A DNA stretch of 64,000 nucleotides from Coraliomargarita algicola (GCF_033878955.1 NZ_CP138858.1:4057001-4121000), one strand, 5' to 3'. Positions 54,283 through 63,771 are shown, numbered from the stretch's first letter. Notes: generated by a model not told the origin, from the sequence alone. Translations and numbers: made by a program.

Positions 54283-56071
54283 ATGAGTGAGTTTAGTAGG
54301 GCTGAGCAGTCTCATCCCCGCCTGTTTTTTAAAGCAGAGGATTCTCAGATATTTCCCGCACGTGTCGACTCAGACTCGGTGATGGCTGAATTTGCTCGTT
54401 ATGTGATCGAGGTTGCTGACTCGGTGTTTCCTCAACCGCCACTAAAGCGTGAACTGGAGGGGCGCCGCTTACTGGGGGTGTCCCGTCAGTGCTTACGTCG
54501 ATTAATGTATTTGAGTATGGCCTACCGACTGACTGGCCGCGATGTCTATGCTAGTCGAGCTGAGTCTGAGATGTTGGCTGTCGCTGGCTTTGAGAATTGG
54601 AATCCGGACCACTTTCTAGACGTCGCCGAAATGACGGCAGGTATGGCTATCGGTTATGACTGGTGTTATGACGCGCTGGAAGAAGTGAGCCGAGGTAAGA
54701 TCCGTGATGCGATTATCCAACTGGGACTAAAAACTTCCGTCGACGAGGATATGTGGTGGTTGAGTTATCCGAATAACTGGAACCAAGTGTGTCATGGAGG
54801 ATTGGTCCTAGGTGCATTGTCGGTCTTTGAAGATACGCCGGAAATCTCTTCGAAGATCATCTCCCGTGCTTTCCGTAACGTAGATAATGGGCTTGGCATG
54901 TATGCTCCCGATGGAGCTTATCCAGAAGGGCCAGGATATTGGGCATACGGGACGAGCTATTCTGTGATGATGATGTCCGCACTCGAAAGTGCCCTGGGTG
55001 CTGATTTTGACCTTCCTCGTGCGCCGGGTTTTTCTAGAGTCGGCTGACTATATTCTACATGCGGTTGGCCCGTCTGGATGGTTTTTTAATTACTCCGATT
55101 CGGGATCGAATCCGGGGATCCGCCCTGAACTATATTGGTTCGCCCAGAAAGTGAAGCGCTCGGAATTGATTTGGTGGAACGAGTGTAATCTCCGGCAACA
55201 TAGCGAAGGAAAGCTGAGCGTGTTAGGCGATGATCGTTTGTTGCCTTTATTATTGCTCTGGCGAAAAGCAGATGAACAAAGCACGGAACCATTGGCACTT
55301 AGCTGGGCTGGAGATGGGGTGAACCCAGTGTCCTTTCATCGCTCCAGTTGGACGGATCGAAATGCATCATTTGTCGGCTTAAAGGGCGGCTCGCCCGGAG
55401 CCAGTCACGGGCACATGGATGTCGGGCAGTTTGTCATGGAATCTGATGGAGTTCGTTGGGCGGTCGACTTGGGCTCGCAATCCTATCATGAATTGGAGTC
55501 GGCTGGTTTAGATATCTGGAGCGATGATCGTTGGAAAGTTTTCCGTTTCGGAAATATGAGTCACAGTGTGTTGGTTGTGGACGAGGCGCCTCAAGTAATC
55601 AATGGGCAGGCGCCGATCACAAGGCATCAATCGAATGAGACGTTGAAGTATTCGGTCATAGATACGAGCTCGGTGTATGCCGGTCAGCTGAAATCGTCCT
55701 CACGTGGCGTCGCTCTTTATGCGAACGGGAGCGTGCAGATCGAGGACCTGATCACAATAGAAGGCCGTGAAACAAAGCTTTGCTGGTCGATGGTGACTTT
55801 AGCGGAAATAGAGGTTCTCGATGCCTCTCGGGCTCGGCTGAGTCAGGATGGAGAGGCGCTCATGGTCGAGGTTTTCGCACCGTCCAATGCAGTGCTTGAA
55901 GTGGTTTCGATGAAGCCAACGCATGCCTATGATGCGCCGAATCCCGGCGCAAAGCGACTTTGTTTCACGCTAAAGGTGCCTGCTGCGGAAGAGCTCAGGA
56001 TCGCAGTGTCATTAATCCCCGAAACTGCGTCACCTGTGACGGGCGAGCGTCTGCCGATGTCTGATTGGTAG
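54283..56071 (+). pseudogene. Heparinase II/III-like polysaccharide lyase split by a frameshift
   Basis: The first frame encodes an alpha/alpha toroid (HPRLFFKAED, LRRLMYLSMAYRLTG, YPNNWNQVCHGGLVLGAL, PDGAYPEGPGYWAYG) and stops at 55047. The second begins at about 55030 with FLESADYILHAVGPSGWFFNY and carries the beta-sandwich with the conserved SHGHMDVGQFVME. One extra T in the TTTTT run near 55031-55035 accounts for the shift; without it the protein has 595 residues. No signal peptide from ATG 54283, so it is probably cytoplasmic. The family eliminates uronic-acid-containing glycans (heparinase II/III, PL12/15/17-like or DUF4962). The reaction here is unassigned. Confidence 0.78.
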
Positions 56072-56089
56072 TGGGGCGAGCCGTCCTGT

Positions 56090-57426
56090 TTAGAGGATAC
56101 TGTTTGCTTCAATGACTTTGCTAAACCACTTCGCGCTGAGTTTCGGTGTGCGGGTTTGTGTGGCGTAGTTATTGTAGACAACCCCAACTCGTCGCTGATA
56201 GCCATCCATCCATCCATCCATCCATCCATCCATCCATCCATCCATTCGTAGTTATCCATGAAAGACCAAAGGAAATAGCCTGCCACTGGAACGCCATCGG
56301 TAATCGCCCGATGTAGCTCTTTGAGGTAGTTGCGGACATAGTCACGTCGATGGAGATCAAGCACTTCACCATCGACCGGTGGAGCATCGTCGTAGCCGGC
56401 ACCATTCTGCGTAATGACGACTGACGGCACTTCGTAGATCTCGGCTACATGGCGGGCACACCAGTAGATTGCCTGCGGGGCATGGGCTAGCCATTCCGCG
56501 TCCGCAGTTGGGTAGGAGGGGGCATCGGTAGGATTTCAAAGGCAGCTTCGTCGTTTGCACGTGCAAACTTCCCGGTGTAGACATTCAGTCCTAGAAAGTC
56601 GGTGGGCTGACTGATCAGCTTGAAATCCTCATCTTCATTGAGCTGCATTGTCACCGACGGTTTTGTCGTAGGCTTCGGTATATTGTCCCCGATAAAGTGG
56701 TTCCAAAACACGGGAGTTGATTTCGATAAATGCCTGGCGTGCTGCGGCAATATCTTCGGAGGTTTCAGCCCAGGGGATGATTGGGATCGGGTTGTCAGTG
56801 ATGCCGACACGTGCTCCGTGGCCTCCATATTGCCGCACGGCCCCGACGGCTTCGCCATGCGCGAGTAGGGCGGTGTGATAAGTTTGGTTGACGACTTGCT
56901 CCGACTCTTTGGCTCCCGGAGCTTTGGTGCCGTTACCATATCCATCCTGTGTGAAGCAGAAAATCTCGTTGATTGTGATCCAGTTTTTAACGCGATCACC
57001 GAGAGATTTGACTAAAGTGTCTGCGTAAGGGCCGAAGGCATCAGCGGTGCGGCGATCCCGCCAGCCTCCGAAGTCTTCTTCTAGGCCTTGCGGTAGATCG
57101 CAGTGGAACATCGTGACCCATGGGGGCACACCATGGCGCAGGCAGGCATCAATCAGTCTGTTGTAGAAGTCGATGCTGAGCGGATTTACAGAGCCGCGCC
57201 CTTTGGGGAAAATACGTGGCCAGGAAATCGAGAGACGGTAGTTTTTGGCGCCGAGTTTAGCCATTAACTCGAGATCCTTTTCGTATAAATGATAATGGTC
57301 GCAGACGACGTTGAGCGTGTCTCCATTCAATACTTTACCGGGGATGCGGGCAAAGGTGTCCCAGACGGAAGGTACCTTGTCGTCTTCGAAGGCAGCCTCC
57401 TCAATTCAGGCGAGACAGCTGCGAAG
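56090..57426 (-). pseudogene. Decayed GH1 beta-glycosidase with a tetranucleotide repeat
   Basis: GH1 blocks appear in order but in different frames. EDDKVPSVWDTFARIPGKV through WITINEIFCF to DKTVGDN is in one frame (to about 56650), LNEDEDFKLISQPTDFLGLN in the next (to about 56520), then AEWLAHAPQAIYWCARH to GYFLWSFMDNYEW in a third. The expected C-terminus GYQRRVGVVYNNYATQTRTP to the stop at 56090 lies beyond an 11-unit ATGG repeat in yet another frame. The N-terminus around FPxGF...QIEGA is also disrupted (stop near 57408). The catalytic nucleophile position reads ITQNG instead of ITENG, and the acid/base motif reads NEIF instead of NEPF. It is best treated as a pseudogene. Confidence 0.8.
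56202..56245. repeat. (CCAT)11 tetranucleotide microsatellite inside the GH1 gene
   Basis: Eleven perfect CCAT units (ATGG on the coding strand), encoding WMDG repeats. The flanking codons GAA-TGG and GGC-TAT-CAG show that the downstream GH1 C-terminus would be in frame with 9 or 12 units but not with 11 or 10. The tract therefore acts as a frame switch if its length varies. Confidence 0.9.
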
Positions 57427-57438
57427 CCCTATTGGAAG

Positions 57439-57476
57439 TCCTGAGGGGAGGTGAGTGGTCGAACCTCCCCTCAGGA
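57439..57476. terminator. Strong hairpin upstream of the GH1 remnant
   Basis: 12-bp perfect stem CCTGAGGGGAGG/CCTCCCCTCAGG with a 14-nt loop. No T-run on either side; may be a bidirectional transcript end or a repeat. Confidence 0.55.
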
Positions 57477-57499
57477 TTTACGTCGTGGCTGTAGAGATA

Positions 57500-57535
57500 A
57501 AAAAGGTCTGCCGTTTGACGCCGACAGGCCTTTTG
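57500..57535 (-). terminator. Rho-independent terminator of the PEP-CTERM gene
   Basis: Stem AAAAGGCCTGTCGG/CCGCAGACCTTTT type (57501-57513 with 57522-57534, with G-U pairs), followed on the minus strand by a T-run. It lies 20 bp past the stop at 57555. Confidence 0.75.
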
Positions 57536-57554
57536 AAAGTGATTGAGTTAGAAC

Positions 57555-58301
57555 TCATTTGCGACGACGTACAACGGCGAGTGAGAGTCCAGCAAGACCC
57601 GTCAAGAGTGCAAAGATCGATGGTTCTGGAACCGCAGTGTAGTCGATCGATAGAACGGGCGAGAAATCCGCAGTGACACCGCCACCGATCACTGGCTCGT
57701 TGCTAGTTAGGCGGAAAATACTGCGGGTTCCGTCAACTTCGCTTGGATCTATTGCCAGGATGAAGCTAATCGAGCCACCAATCGTATTCGCAATGGCTGT
57801 ATCTAGGTTGCTTCCCGAGAAGTCCAGGTTAGTTCCTTGTGCATCAGAACCGGGATTTCCTGTTGTGCTGGCAATCAGATTGTCTAGGTCGCCGCCAGCG
57901 GTTGTCCATGGACTATTCCATGTGGCTGATTCTGTGAAAGAGGTGTTGGTTTGAAATAGGTTCAGTGTAATGGTTTCATTCGCTGACTTGCCAGCCCCAG
58001 TCTCATCACTGTCATTAATTGTAAATGTTAGTGTTGCGCTGTTGATCGTTGCACCAACCAGCTCTGTATAGCTGGATAAATCAAATGTCAGCATTCCACG
58101 TAATTCGTCGCCAGCAGTTGCAGTGTCACCGACAAGAATCAAATTTGTAGAATTTTGGGCATTATCGGCATTTGAGCCAGAGCGAATATAGTCGTCGACT
58201 GTTGTCCCAATCTCAAGAATATCTGCCGTAGCAGCCAGTGGAATTACTGCCGAAGCGAGCACCAGGACAGTGAGAGTGTGTGTGTGGGATGAGAATTTCA
58301 T
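57555..58301 (-). CDS. PEP-CTERM protein consisting of a DNRLRE-type module
   Basis: 248 residues. Signal peptide (LTVLVLASAVIPLAATA), then one DNRLRE-type beta-sandwich (about 28-218), closely similar to the N-terminal module of the two GH28-like enzymes (DDYIRSGSNADNAQNSTNLI, VGDTATAGDELRGMLTFDLS, SATLTFTINDSDETGAG). It ends with the sorting tail VPEPSIFALLTGLAGLSLAVVRRRK. It is therefore a stand-alone, cell-envelope-sorted version of the enzyme module, perhaps a surface polysaccharide-binding or docking protein (inference). Two operator-like sites lie upstream at 58389 and 58429, and it is divergent from the transporter operon. Confidence 0.88.
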   Translation of the reverse strand: MKFSSHTHTLTVLVLASAVIPLAATADILEIGTTVDDYIRSGSNADNAQNSTNLILVGDTATAGDELRGMLTFDLSSYTELVGATINSATLTFTINDSDETGAGKSANETITLNLFQTNTSFTESATWNSPWTTAGGDLDNLIASTTGNPGSDAQGTNLDFSGSNLDTAIANTIGGSISFILAIDPSEVDGTRSIFRLTSNEPVIGGGVTADFSPVLSIDYTAVPEPSIFALLTGLAGLSLAVVRRRK

Positions 58302-58388
58302 ATGTGTATGTTTTTAGAAGTTGATTGTTTTCGGTTAAACATCGCTACCTTCGCAGAAGAAATCATGCGATAACAGATTAATGTGAAT

Positions 58389-58399
58389 GTTACAGTCAC
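58389..58399. promoter_or_regulatory. GTTACAGTCAC operator-like site
   Basis: Fits GTNACNGTNAC, 88 bp upstream of the PEP-CTERM start at 58301 and 40 bp from the next site. Confidence 0.55.
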
Positions 58400-58428
58400 A
58401 CTTTAATTGAGTGGATGGATTTGATTTT

Positions 58429-58439
58429 GTGACAGTAAC
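58429..58439. promoter_or_regulatory. GTGACAGTAAC operator-like site of the transporter operon
   Basis: Exact 11-mer, 101 bp before the GTG start of the GPH symporter and in the divergent region with the PEP-CTERM gene. Confidence 0.65.
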
Positions 58440-58539
58440 GTATGTGCGGAGGTTCAGTCGGCGGGGCAATACAGCCAATTGTCATTCTACGGCTCCCCGA
58501 ATACTGTCATTTTGATGGGATGAGGAGGCCTCGAACTGA

Positions 58540-59955
58540 GTGAAACAGTCTTATATGAGCGATACCCACCCCACCCACTACCACAAAGCCAAGCCATGGC
58601 AAATTTTAGCTTTCTCAGTTAACGATACCGCAACCAATGCGGGGCTGTGCACTATCGGGACTTTCTTAGTGGTGATGATGACGGATAATCTGGTTTTGTC
58701 CGGCTTTGTCGCGGGGATCATTATGATGTTGGTCCGGGTTTTTGATGGTATCACTGATCCGATCATTGGGACTTTAATTGATAATACAGTGACCCGATGG
58801 GGGAAGTTTCGTCCTTTTCTCCTCGTGGGCTCGATTATTATTAATATTGGGATTTTTCTTCTCTTTGGTGGCTTTGTTCATTTTGAGAACGAGTTGCTTC
58901 AATATGCATGGATTATCGGCAGTTACATTTTTTATATCTTTGGGTATACTTGTCAGACTGCTTGCACGAAGTCGGCTCAGGTGCAGTTGACGAATGATCC
59001 AGGGCAACGCTCGACTTTGGGCTTTCTCACTGCGATTATTTCGACTGCTTATTGGTCTCTCTTTCTCGCTTTTGCGGTTAAATACGTGGATAGCTTTGAG
59101 GGTGGCTTTTCAAATCCGGATGGCTATCGGGTGATCGCAGTGATCACTGTGGCCGTGAATGCGGTGTTGACTGTTTGTTCCATTCTCGCGCTCAAGGATC
59201 ACGACCGTCCTGAGTGTTATTCAAAGGAAGTGAAGAAGGAGAAGATCAAAGTCACTGCGATCTTCAGTTTAATTAATGGAAATCGGCCTTTGCAAATGTT
59301 GGTGACGGCTGCGGCGACGAACAAACTCGCTAGTAATCTACAGGGGGCGGCAGCCGTGTATTTTTATTTGTATACGGTTCAGAGTCTCGACATGCAGGCT
59401 AAAGTTTCGCTCTTGGGATTACCTGCGCTCTTTATGGGAAACACCTTGGGAGTGATCGTGGCGCGGCGTTATGATAAGAAGGTGTCTTTTCTTTTCGGTA
59501 CTTGGATGGGGCTGATTTTCGGAGTGCTCATTATTGTGGTCCAACCTTTTGCACCTGAGCAGGCGGTGCTCTTTTTGGCACTGATGCTACTGGTGAATGC
59601 TGGCACGGGTATCTCATATATGAATATTATACCGATGATTGCCGATGTGGCGGACTATGAGCATTGGAAGAATGGCCGGTTTGCTCCAGGCTTGGTCGGG
59701 ACGACTTTTAGTTTTGTCGATAAAATGGTCTCGTCGATCTCCGGCTTACTCATCGGTGGCGCGCTCTCTTATATCGGATATACGAAAAACATGCCATGGT
59801 CCAGCGAGGCCTATTGGGCCTTTCTCCTTGTCATGTTGGGCGTGCCGATTCTGGGGCATGTTGCGTCCATTATCGCTTATATTTGGTATCCGATCGACAA
59901 CGCCTTTTACAGGAAGATGTATGATGATCTTCAGCAGAATAAATCAGTTTTATGA
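58540..59955 (+). CDS. GPH-family (MelB-like) sugar:cation symporter
   Basis: 471 residues with 12 predicted membrane segments. Starts GTG 58540 with the Shine-Dalgarno-like GAGGAGG 11 bp upstream; ATG 58555 is an alternative but lies far from it. Family features are SVNDTATNAGLCTIGTFLVVMMTD, the loop DGITDPIIGTLIDNTVTRWGKFRPFLL typical of glycoside-pentoside-hexuronide symporters, and YMNIIPMIADVADYEHWKNG. It probably imports the oligosaccharides or galactosides released by the secreted enzymes. The next gene overlaps it by 4 bp, so transporter, SGNH hydrolase and alpha/beta hydrolase form one operon behind a GTGACAGTAAC site. Confidence 0.92.
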   Translation: MKQSYMSDTHPTHYHKAKPWQILAFSVNDTATNAGLCTIGTFLVVMMTDNLVLSGFVAGIIMMLVRVFDGITDPIIGTLIDNTVTRWGKFRPFLLVGSIIINIGIFLLFGGFVHFENELLQYAWIIGSYIFYIFGYTCQTACTKSAQVQLTNDPGQRSTLGFLTAIISTAYWSLFLAFAVKYVDSFEGGFSNPDGYRVIAVITVAVNAVLTVCSILALKDHDRPECYSKEVKKEKIKVTAIFSLINGNRPLQMLVTAAATNKLASNLQGAAAVYFYLYTVQSLDMQAKVSLLGLPALFMGNTLGVIVARRYDKKVSFLFGTWMGLIFGVLIIVVQPFAPEQAVLFLALMLLVNAGTGISYMNIIPMIADVADYEHWKNGRFAPGLVGTTFSFVDKMVSSISGLLIGGALSYIGYTKNMPWSSEAYWAFLLVMLGVPILGHVASIIAYIWYPIDNAFYRKMYDDLQQNKSVL

Positions 59956-60662
59956 AATACAATGCTATCCAACTCAGTTTACTTTTATTGCTCAGTTTTT
60001 TTACCGGGACTGGTCTTCAGGCCGCGGATGAACGCACTGCATTTACGCAGTTTTATGACCGTAGCCCGACTAAGTATGCCGGCGATATGCGTCGATTTGA
60101 CCAAGAGGTGCAGGCGCCCGGTGGCATTGTTGCAGTTGGTAGTTCGAGTATGCGCATGTGGGGGAGTATCCAGCGCGACTTGGCTCCGTTGACAATCATT
60201 CGCCGTGGTTTTGGCGGGAGCACTTTTGATGATGTGCTCTACTCGGTCGATACACTGATTCTGAAAAGCCGACCTCGGGCTGTGCTGATCTATGAGGGAG
60301 ATAACGACCTCGCTCACGGAGCATCGCCACAAGTTGTGGCCGATTGCTTTCAGGCTATCGTTCGTGAAGTGCATGCCGATCAATCGGAGGTGCGCTTCTA
60401 TGTCATGGCCATTAAACCGAGCCTTGCCCGCAAGAATCTCTGGGGGCGTATGCAAGAAGCGAATGAGTTGCTGAAAGGGATTTGCGAGTCAAACCCCTTG
60501 CTGACTTACATCGATAGCTCTTCGGGGATGTTGAATCTCGATGGCACAATACGTCCGGACATTTTCAAGAGGGACAATCTGCACATGAATGACCGAGGCT
60601 ATGCGGTGTGGGCCGAGACGGTGGCACCTGTCCTAAAATCAAGCGAGTTGGCTTACGAATGA
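59952..60662 (+). CDS. Secreted SGNH-family hydrolase
   Basis: 236 residues. Signal peptide ends near GTGLQAAD. SGNH blocks are Ser in AVGSSSMRMW, Gly in RRGFGGSTFDD, Asn in YEGDNDLAHG and Asp/His in RDNLHMNDRG. It is probably a carbohydrate esterase, for instance removing acetyl groups from side chains of the polysaccharide. The start overlaps the symporter stop (ATGA). It is unrelated in length and sequence to the larger SGNH protein at 46939-48607, so the locus has two such activities. Confidence 0.87.
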   Translation: MKYNAIQLSLLLLLSFFTGTGLQAADERTAFTQFYDRSPTKYAGDMRRFDQEVQAPGGIVAVGSSSMRMWGSIQRDLAPLTIIRRGFGGSTFDDVLYSVDTLILKSRPRAVLIYEGDNDLAHGASPQVVADCFQAIVREVHADQSEVRFYVMAIKPSLARKNLWGRMQEANELLKGICESNPLLTYIDSSSGMLNLDGTIRPDIFKRDNLHMNDRGYAVWAETVAPVLKSSELAYE

Positions 60663-60693
60663 GTGGTGGTCTGCTGTTCATGGATATTTTAAA

Positions 60694-61536
60694 ATGAAAC
60701 GAATTCTATTCTGCTGCCTCTGTCTGGGAGTTCTGATGAACTCAATGCTTCAGGGCGATATGACCGGCACGACACGGGAGCCGGATTTTCGGGCTATTTA
60801 TAAAACAGTCAATGGGCGCTCGCTTTGGCTGCACTGTTTTGAGCCACGGAACGCCGCTTCAAGTGAGCGGCCCGCCATCCTCTTGGTACATGGCGGAGGC
60901 TGGACGCGTGGCTATCCGGCTATTTTCTTTCCCATGGCGGAGCGACTCAGTGCTATGGGATTTGTGGTGGCTTGTGTTGAATACCGATTACTGGATACCC
61001 ACCAGCATGGGTCTTCGGTTTTTGATGCAGTGGCGGATGTACAGGATGCCATGTCTTATCTACGGATGGATTCAAAGCGACTGCGGATCGACCCGAATCG
61101 GATTGCCATTGCCGGCGCGTCTGCCGGGGGGCATTTGGCGATCGGAACGGCGCTTTTTGAGGATTATCGAGAGGTCACTCGGTCGGCCTCATTTCGACCC
61201 GATGCAGTAATACTTTTTAATCCGGTGATCGATACTTCGGAGGCTGGTTATGGTCACGCAAAACTCGGTTCTGACTGGCAGACGCTCTCGCCGCTGCATC
61301 GGGTGCACTCAAAGATGCCACCGACCTTACTCTTCCATGGGCAGGCGGATGGGACGGTGCCATTTGCCGGAGCGCGTGCGTTTCAGGCCAGTATGCTGGC
61401 GCATGGCAATACTTGTGACTTCTTTCCGAATCAGAATGGCAATCATGGTTACTATCGAAAGAGCCCCGTGTATGAAGAAACTTTGGAGGCAGTGTATGCC
61501 TTTGCCCTGCGTCAGGGATTACTCGCAAAGCTCTGA
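60694..61536 (+). CDS. Secreted alpha/beta hydrolase (esterase/lipase-like)
   Basis: 280 residues, signal peptide about 1-20. The alpha/beta hydrolase triad and oxyanion motifs are VHGGGW (HGGG oxyanion hole), nucleophile Ser in AGASAGGH, Asp in FHGQADGTVP and His in GNHGYY, as in the BD-FAE/hormone-sensitive-lipase-like esterases. It follows the SGNH gene by 31 bp in the transporter operon. Probably a deacylating carbohydrate esterase working with the SGNH protein; the acyl group is unknown. Confidence 0.88.
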   Translation: MKRILFCCLCLGVLMNSMLQGDMTGTTREPDFRAIYKTVNGRSLWLHCFEPRNAASSERPAILLVHGGGWTRGYPAIFFPMAERLSAMGFVVACVEYRLLDTHQHGSSVFDAVADVQDAMSYLRMDSKRLRIDPNRIAIAGASAGGHLAIGTALFEDYREVTRSASFRPDAVILFNPVIDTSEAGYGHAKLGSDWQTLSPLHRVHSKMPPTLLFHGQADGTVPFAGARAFQASMLAHGNTCDFFPNQNGNHGYYRKSPVYEETLEAVYAFALRQGLLAKL

Positions 61537-61566
61537 AGCGATGTGCGCTACTGATGGGCTCTCAAT

Positions 61567-63771
61567 TTACAAGGCCTGAACGAGCCACTGAATGCTTTCA
61601 AAGTCACTGCTGGCCTGCGGAACAAACAGCCCTTGATGCATGAGGACATCGCCGCTGACCGTGTATGAATCCCCGTCAGCCCGGACGCTGTATTTTATTT
61701 CTGAGGACAGGCCTTGTAATTTGAGGCGGCGCGCGGGTGCATTGGGTTCATTCAGCACAGTGACGTGTGTGACGAGGGCCTCGTGCCTGTCTTCGGAGAC
61801 GATCATCCATGCGGCTTCCTGTGATTCGTAGGGGCTTTTCAAGCGGTAGAGATCGCCAGAGATGAGCAAGGGACGAACCGTTTTGTAGAATTCGATCTGG
61901 CTGCAAACCTCGGATTTCTCTGCTTCCGTTAAGGTGCCTAAATCCAGTTCGTAGCCGAAGGCTCCGGTGCAAGCGACATGCCCCCGAGTGCGCAGCGGTG
62001 TCGTGCGGCCGACCTGGTGGTTCGGCACTGCCGAGACGTGAGCGGCGATTGTGCTCAAGGGATAGGCTAAGCTGGTGCCGTATTGAATCCGTAGGCGGGA
62101 GATCGCATCCGAATTATCACTGGTCCATATTTGAGGCATGTAAGCCAGGATGCCCGGATCAAAGCGCCCGCCCCCTCCCGAACAGCCTTCGAATAGAATG
62201 TGGGGGAATTCTTGATTGAACCGGCCCATGATTTCGTAGAGCCCCAAAACGAATCGGTGGGCCGTTTCCTGTTGTTGAGTGGCGTCCAAACGAAGCGAAC
62301 CCAGCTCAGTTAGATGGCGGTTCATGTCCCATTTGACATAGGTAATCGGGACCTCATAGAGGATTTTGGCGATACGCGCATAGATCGCATCACGAACTTC
62401 GCTGCGCGAAAAATCGAGCACCAGCTGGTTTCGGCTTTCGGTTCTGGGGCGATCGGGCACATGGATGCACCAATCCGGATGTGACCGATAGAGTTCGCTG
62501 TCGGGCGACACCATTTCGGGTTCAAACCACAGGCCGAATTCAATGCCTTGAGCTTTGACTTTTTGGGCGAGATTCTCGAGTCCATCAGGTAATTTATTGT
62601 GATCGACGACCCAATCGCCCAGAGAGGTGCGGTCATCATCCCTGTGGCCAAACCAGCCATCATCCAGGACGAATAATTCGACGCCGAGTTCGGCACCACT
62701 GGTTGCGATCGATTCGATTTTATTGGCATCGAAATCAAAATACGTCGCTTCCCAATTGTTGAGCAGAATTGGGCGAGGTTGATCACGCCAGGCGATTGGG
62801 AGTAAGTGTTGACGATAAAATCGGTGCATCGCCCGCGACATGCCTCCCAGTCCATCGGCTGCGTATGTCATGACAACTTCTGGTGCTTGGAAAGAACTTC
62901 CTGGTTTTAACTGCCATGTGAAATCGAAGGGATTGATGCCTATTTGAGCGCGGACGCATTGAAATTGGTCCTGCTCCACTTGAGCGAGAAAGTTACCGCT
63001 GTAGATCAGATTATAAGCGTAGACGGAGCCATCGGTTTCATTGGCTCCCTTTTCGGCAAGTGCGAAAAATGGATTTTGCTGGTGGCTGCTGGTGCCACGT
63101 TGACTGGAAATTGCCTGGACACCCGGTCTTAGCGTTGAGAAATGTGCATCCCGCTCACGAATCCAGGCCCCGGATAATTGAACGAATTTGTAGTCGGAAA
63201 GCTCCGCGTCGAAATCGACTGAAGCGGAGAGTGCTCGTCGAATTTCCAGGTTTTGGTTTCCCTTGTTGAGAATCCGTGCGGATCGCGTGATGATCGGATG
63301 TTTTGGGAAAACAGTATAGTGCAGCTCTACTTGTAACTGAAGCCGTGCATCTTCCAATAAGATTGTCAGCGTTTCGGCATCTTCAACGCACTCCACATAA
63401 GTCGATGGCAAGCCTTCCAACTTGGGTTTGCCTTCTGAGATCGTATGTGAGTTGTAGCGGAGCGACAGAATTCGAGAGCCGGTTTCAGGCTGGAAAATTT
63501 CGAAAGCAGGCTCTCTGAAATCCGAGTTTCCATAAGTTGGAAATTCTTGGGGAAGTGTATCCAGACTGATGCCATTCGGTGCACCAGCAAGGTTTGGTGT
63601 ATAGCCGCGCTCTTGAATCGGGACAGAGCTCGGACCGGTACCCGACGTTGAAAGCTGCGGACCCCAGTAAACGTGTTGGAGGAGACCTTGTTTCGATACT
63701 TTGAGCGCGTAAGTGGCGTTGCCAGCTTGCAGTGAAAATTGAGATTGCGTGACGTCGTAATGGATGTGCAT
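61567..63771 (-). CDS. GH36 alpha-galactosidase
   Basis: 734 residues from ATG 63771 (MHIHYDVTQSQFSLQAG), the size of classical GH36 enzymes. The longer frame to 63882 begins inside the operator region. Nucleophile Asp482 lies in YVKWDMNRHL and acid/base Asp552 in TSDNSDAISRLRIQYG. LFVLDDGWFGHRDDD, GLWFEPEMVSPDSELYRSHPDW and LFEGCSGGGGRFDPG are further GH36 blocks. No signal peptide, so it hydrolyses imported alpha-galactosides in the cytoplasm. Convergent with the transporter operon. GTGACAGTAAC lies 112 bp upstream (63883-63893). Confidence 0.95.
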   Translation of the reverse strand: MHIHYDVTQSQFSLQAGNATYALKVSKQGLLQHVYWGPQLSTSGTGPSSVPIQERGYTPNLAGAPNGISLDTLPQEFPTYGNSDFREPAFEIFQPETGSRILSLRYNSHTISEGKPKLEGLPSTYVECVEDAETLTILLEDARLQLQVELHYTVFPKHPIITRSARILNKGNQNLEIRRALSASVDFDAELSDYKFVQLSGAWIRERDAHFSTLRPGVQAISSQRGTSSHQQNPFFALAEKGANETDGSVYAYNLIYSGNFLAQVEQDQFQCVRAQIGINPFDFTWQLKPGSSFQAPEVVMTYAADGLGGMSRAMHRFYRQHLLPIAWRDQPRPILLNNWEATYFDFDANKIESIATSGAELGVELFVLDDGWFGHRDDDRTSLGDWVVDHNKLPDGLENLAQKVKAQGIEFGLWFEPEMVSPDSELYRSHPDWCIHVPDRPRTESRNQLVLDFSRSEVRDAIYARIAKILYEVPITYVKWDMNRHLTELGSLRLDATQQQETAHRFVLGLYEIMGRFNQEFPHILFEGCSGGGGRFDPGILAYMPQIWTSDNSDAISRLRIQYGTSLAYPLSTIAAHVSAVPNHQVGRTTPLRTRGHVACTGAFGYELDLGTLTEAEKSEVCSQIEFYKTVRPLLISGDLYRLKSPYESQEAAWMIVSEDRHEALVTHVTVLNEPNAPARRLKLQGLSSEIKYSVRADGDSYTVSGDVLMHQGLFVPQASSDFESIQWLVQAL

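Noticed and set aside
55927..56430. 167-codon minus-strand ORF reading through the microsatellite into the lyase gene
   Set aside because: Its second half is a wrong-frame readthrough antisense to the heparinase-like gene; only the part before the repeat is GH1.
58382..58400. CRP-like site TGTGA-N9-TCACA
   Set aside because: CRP sites have a 6-bp spacer; the sequence is better explained by the GTNACNGTNAC motif it contains.
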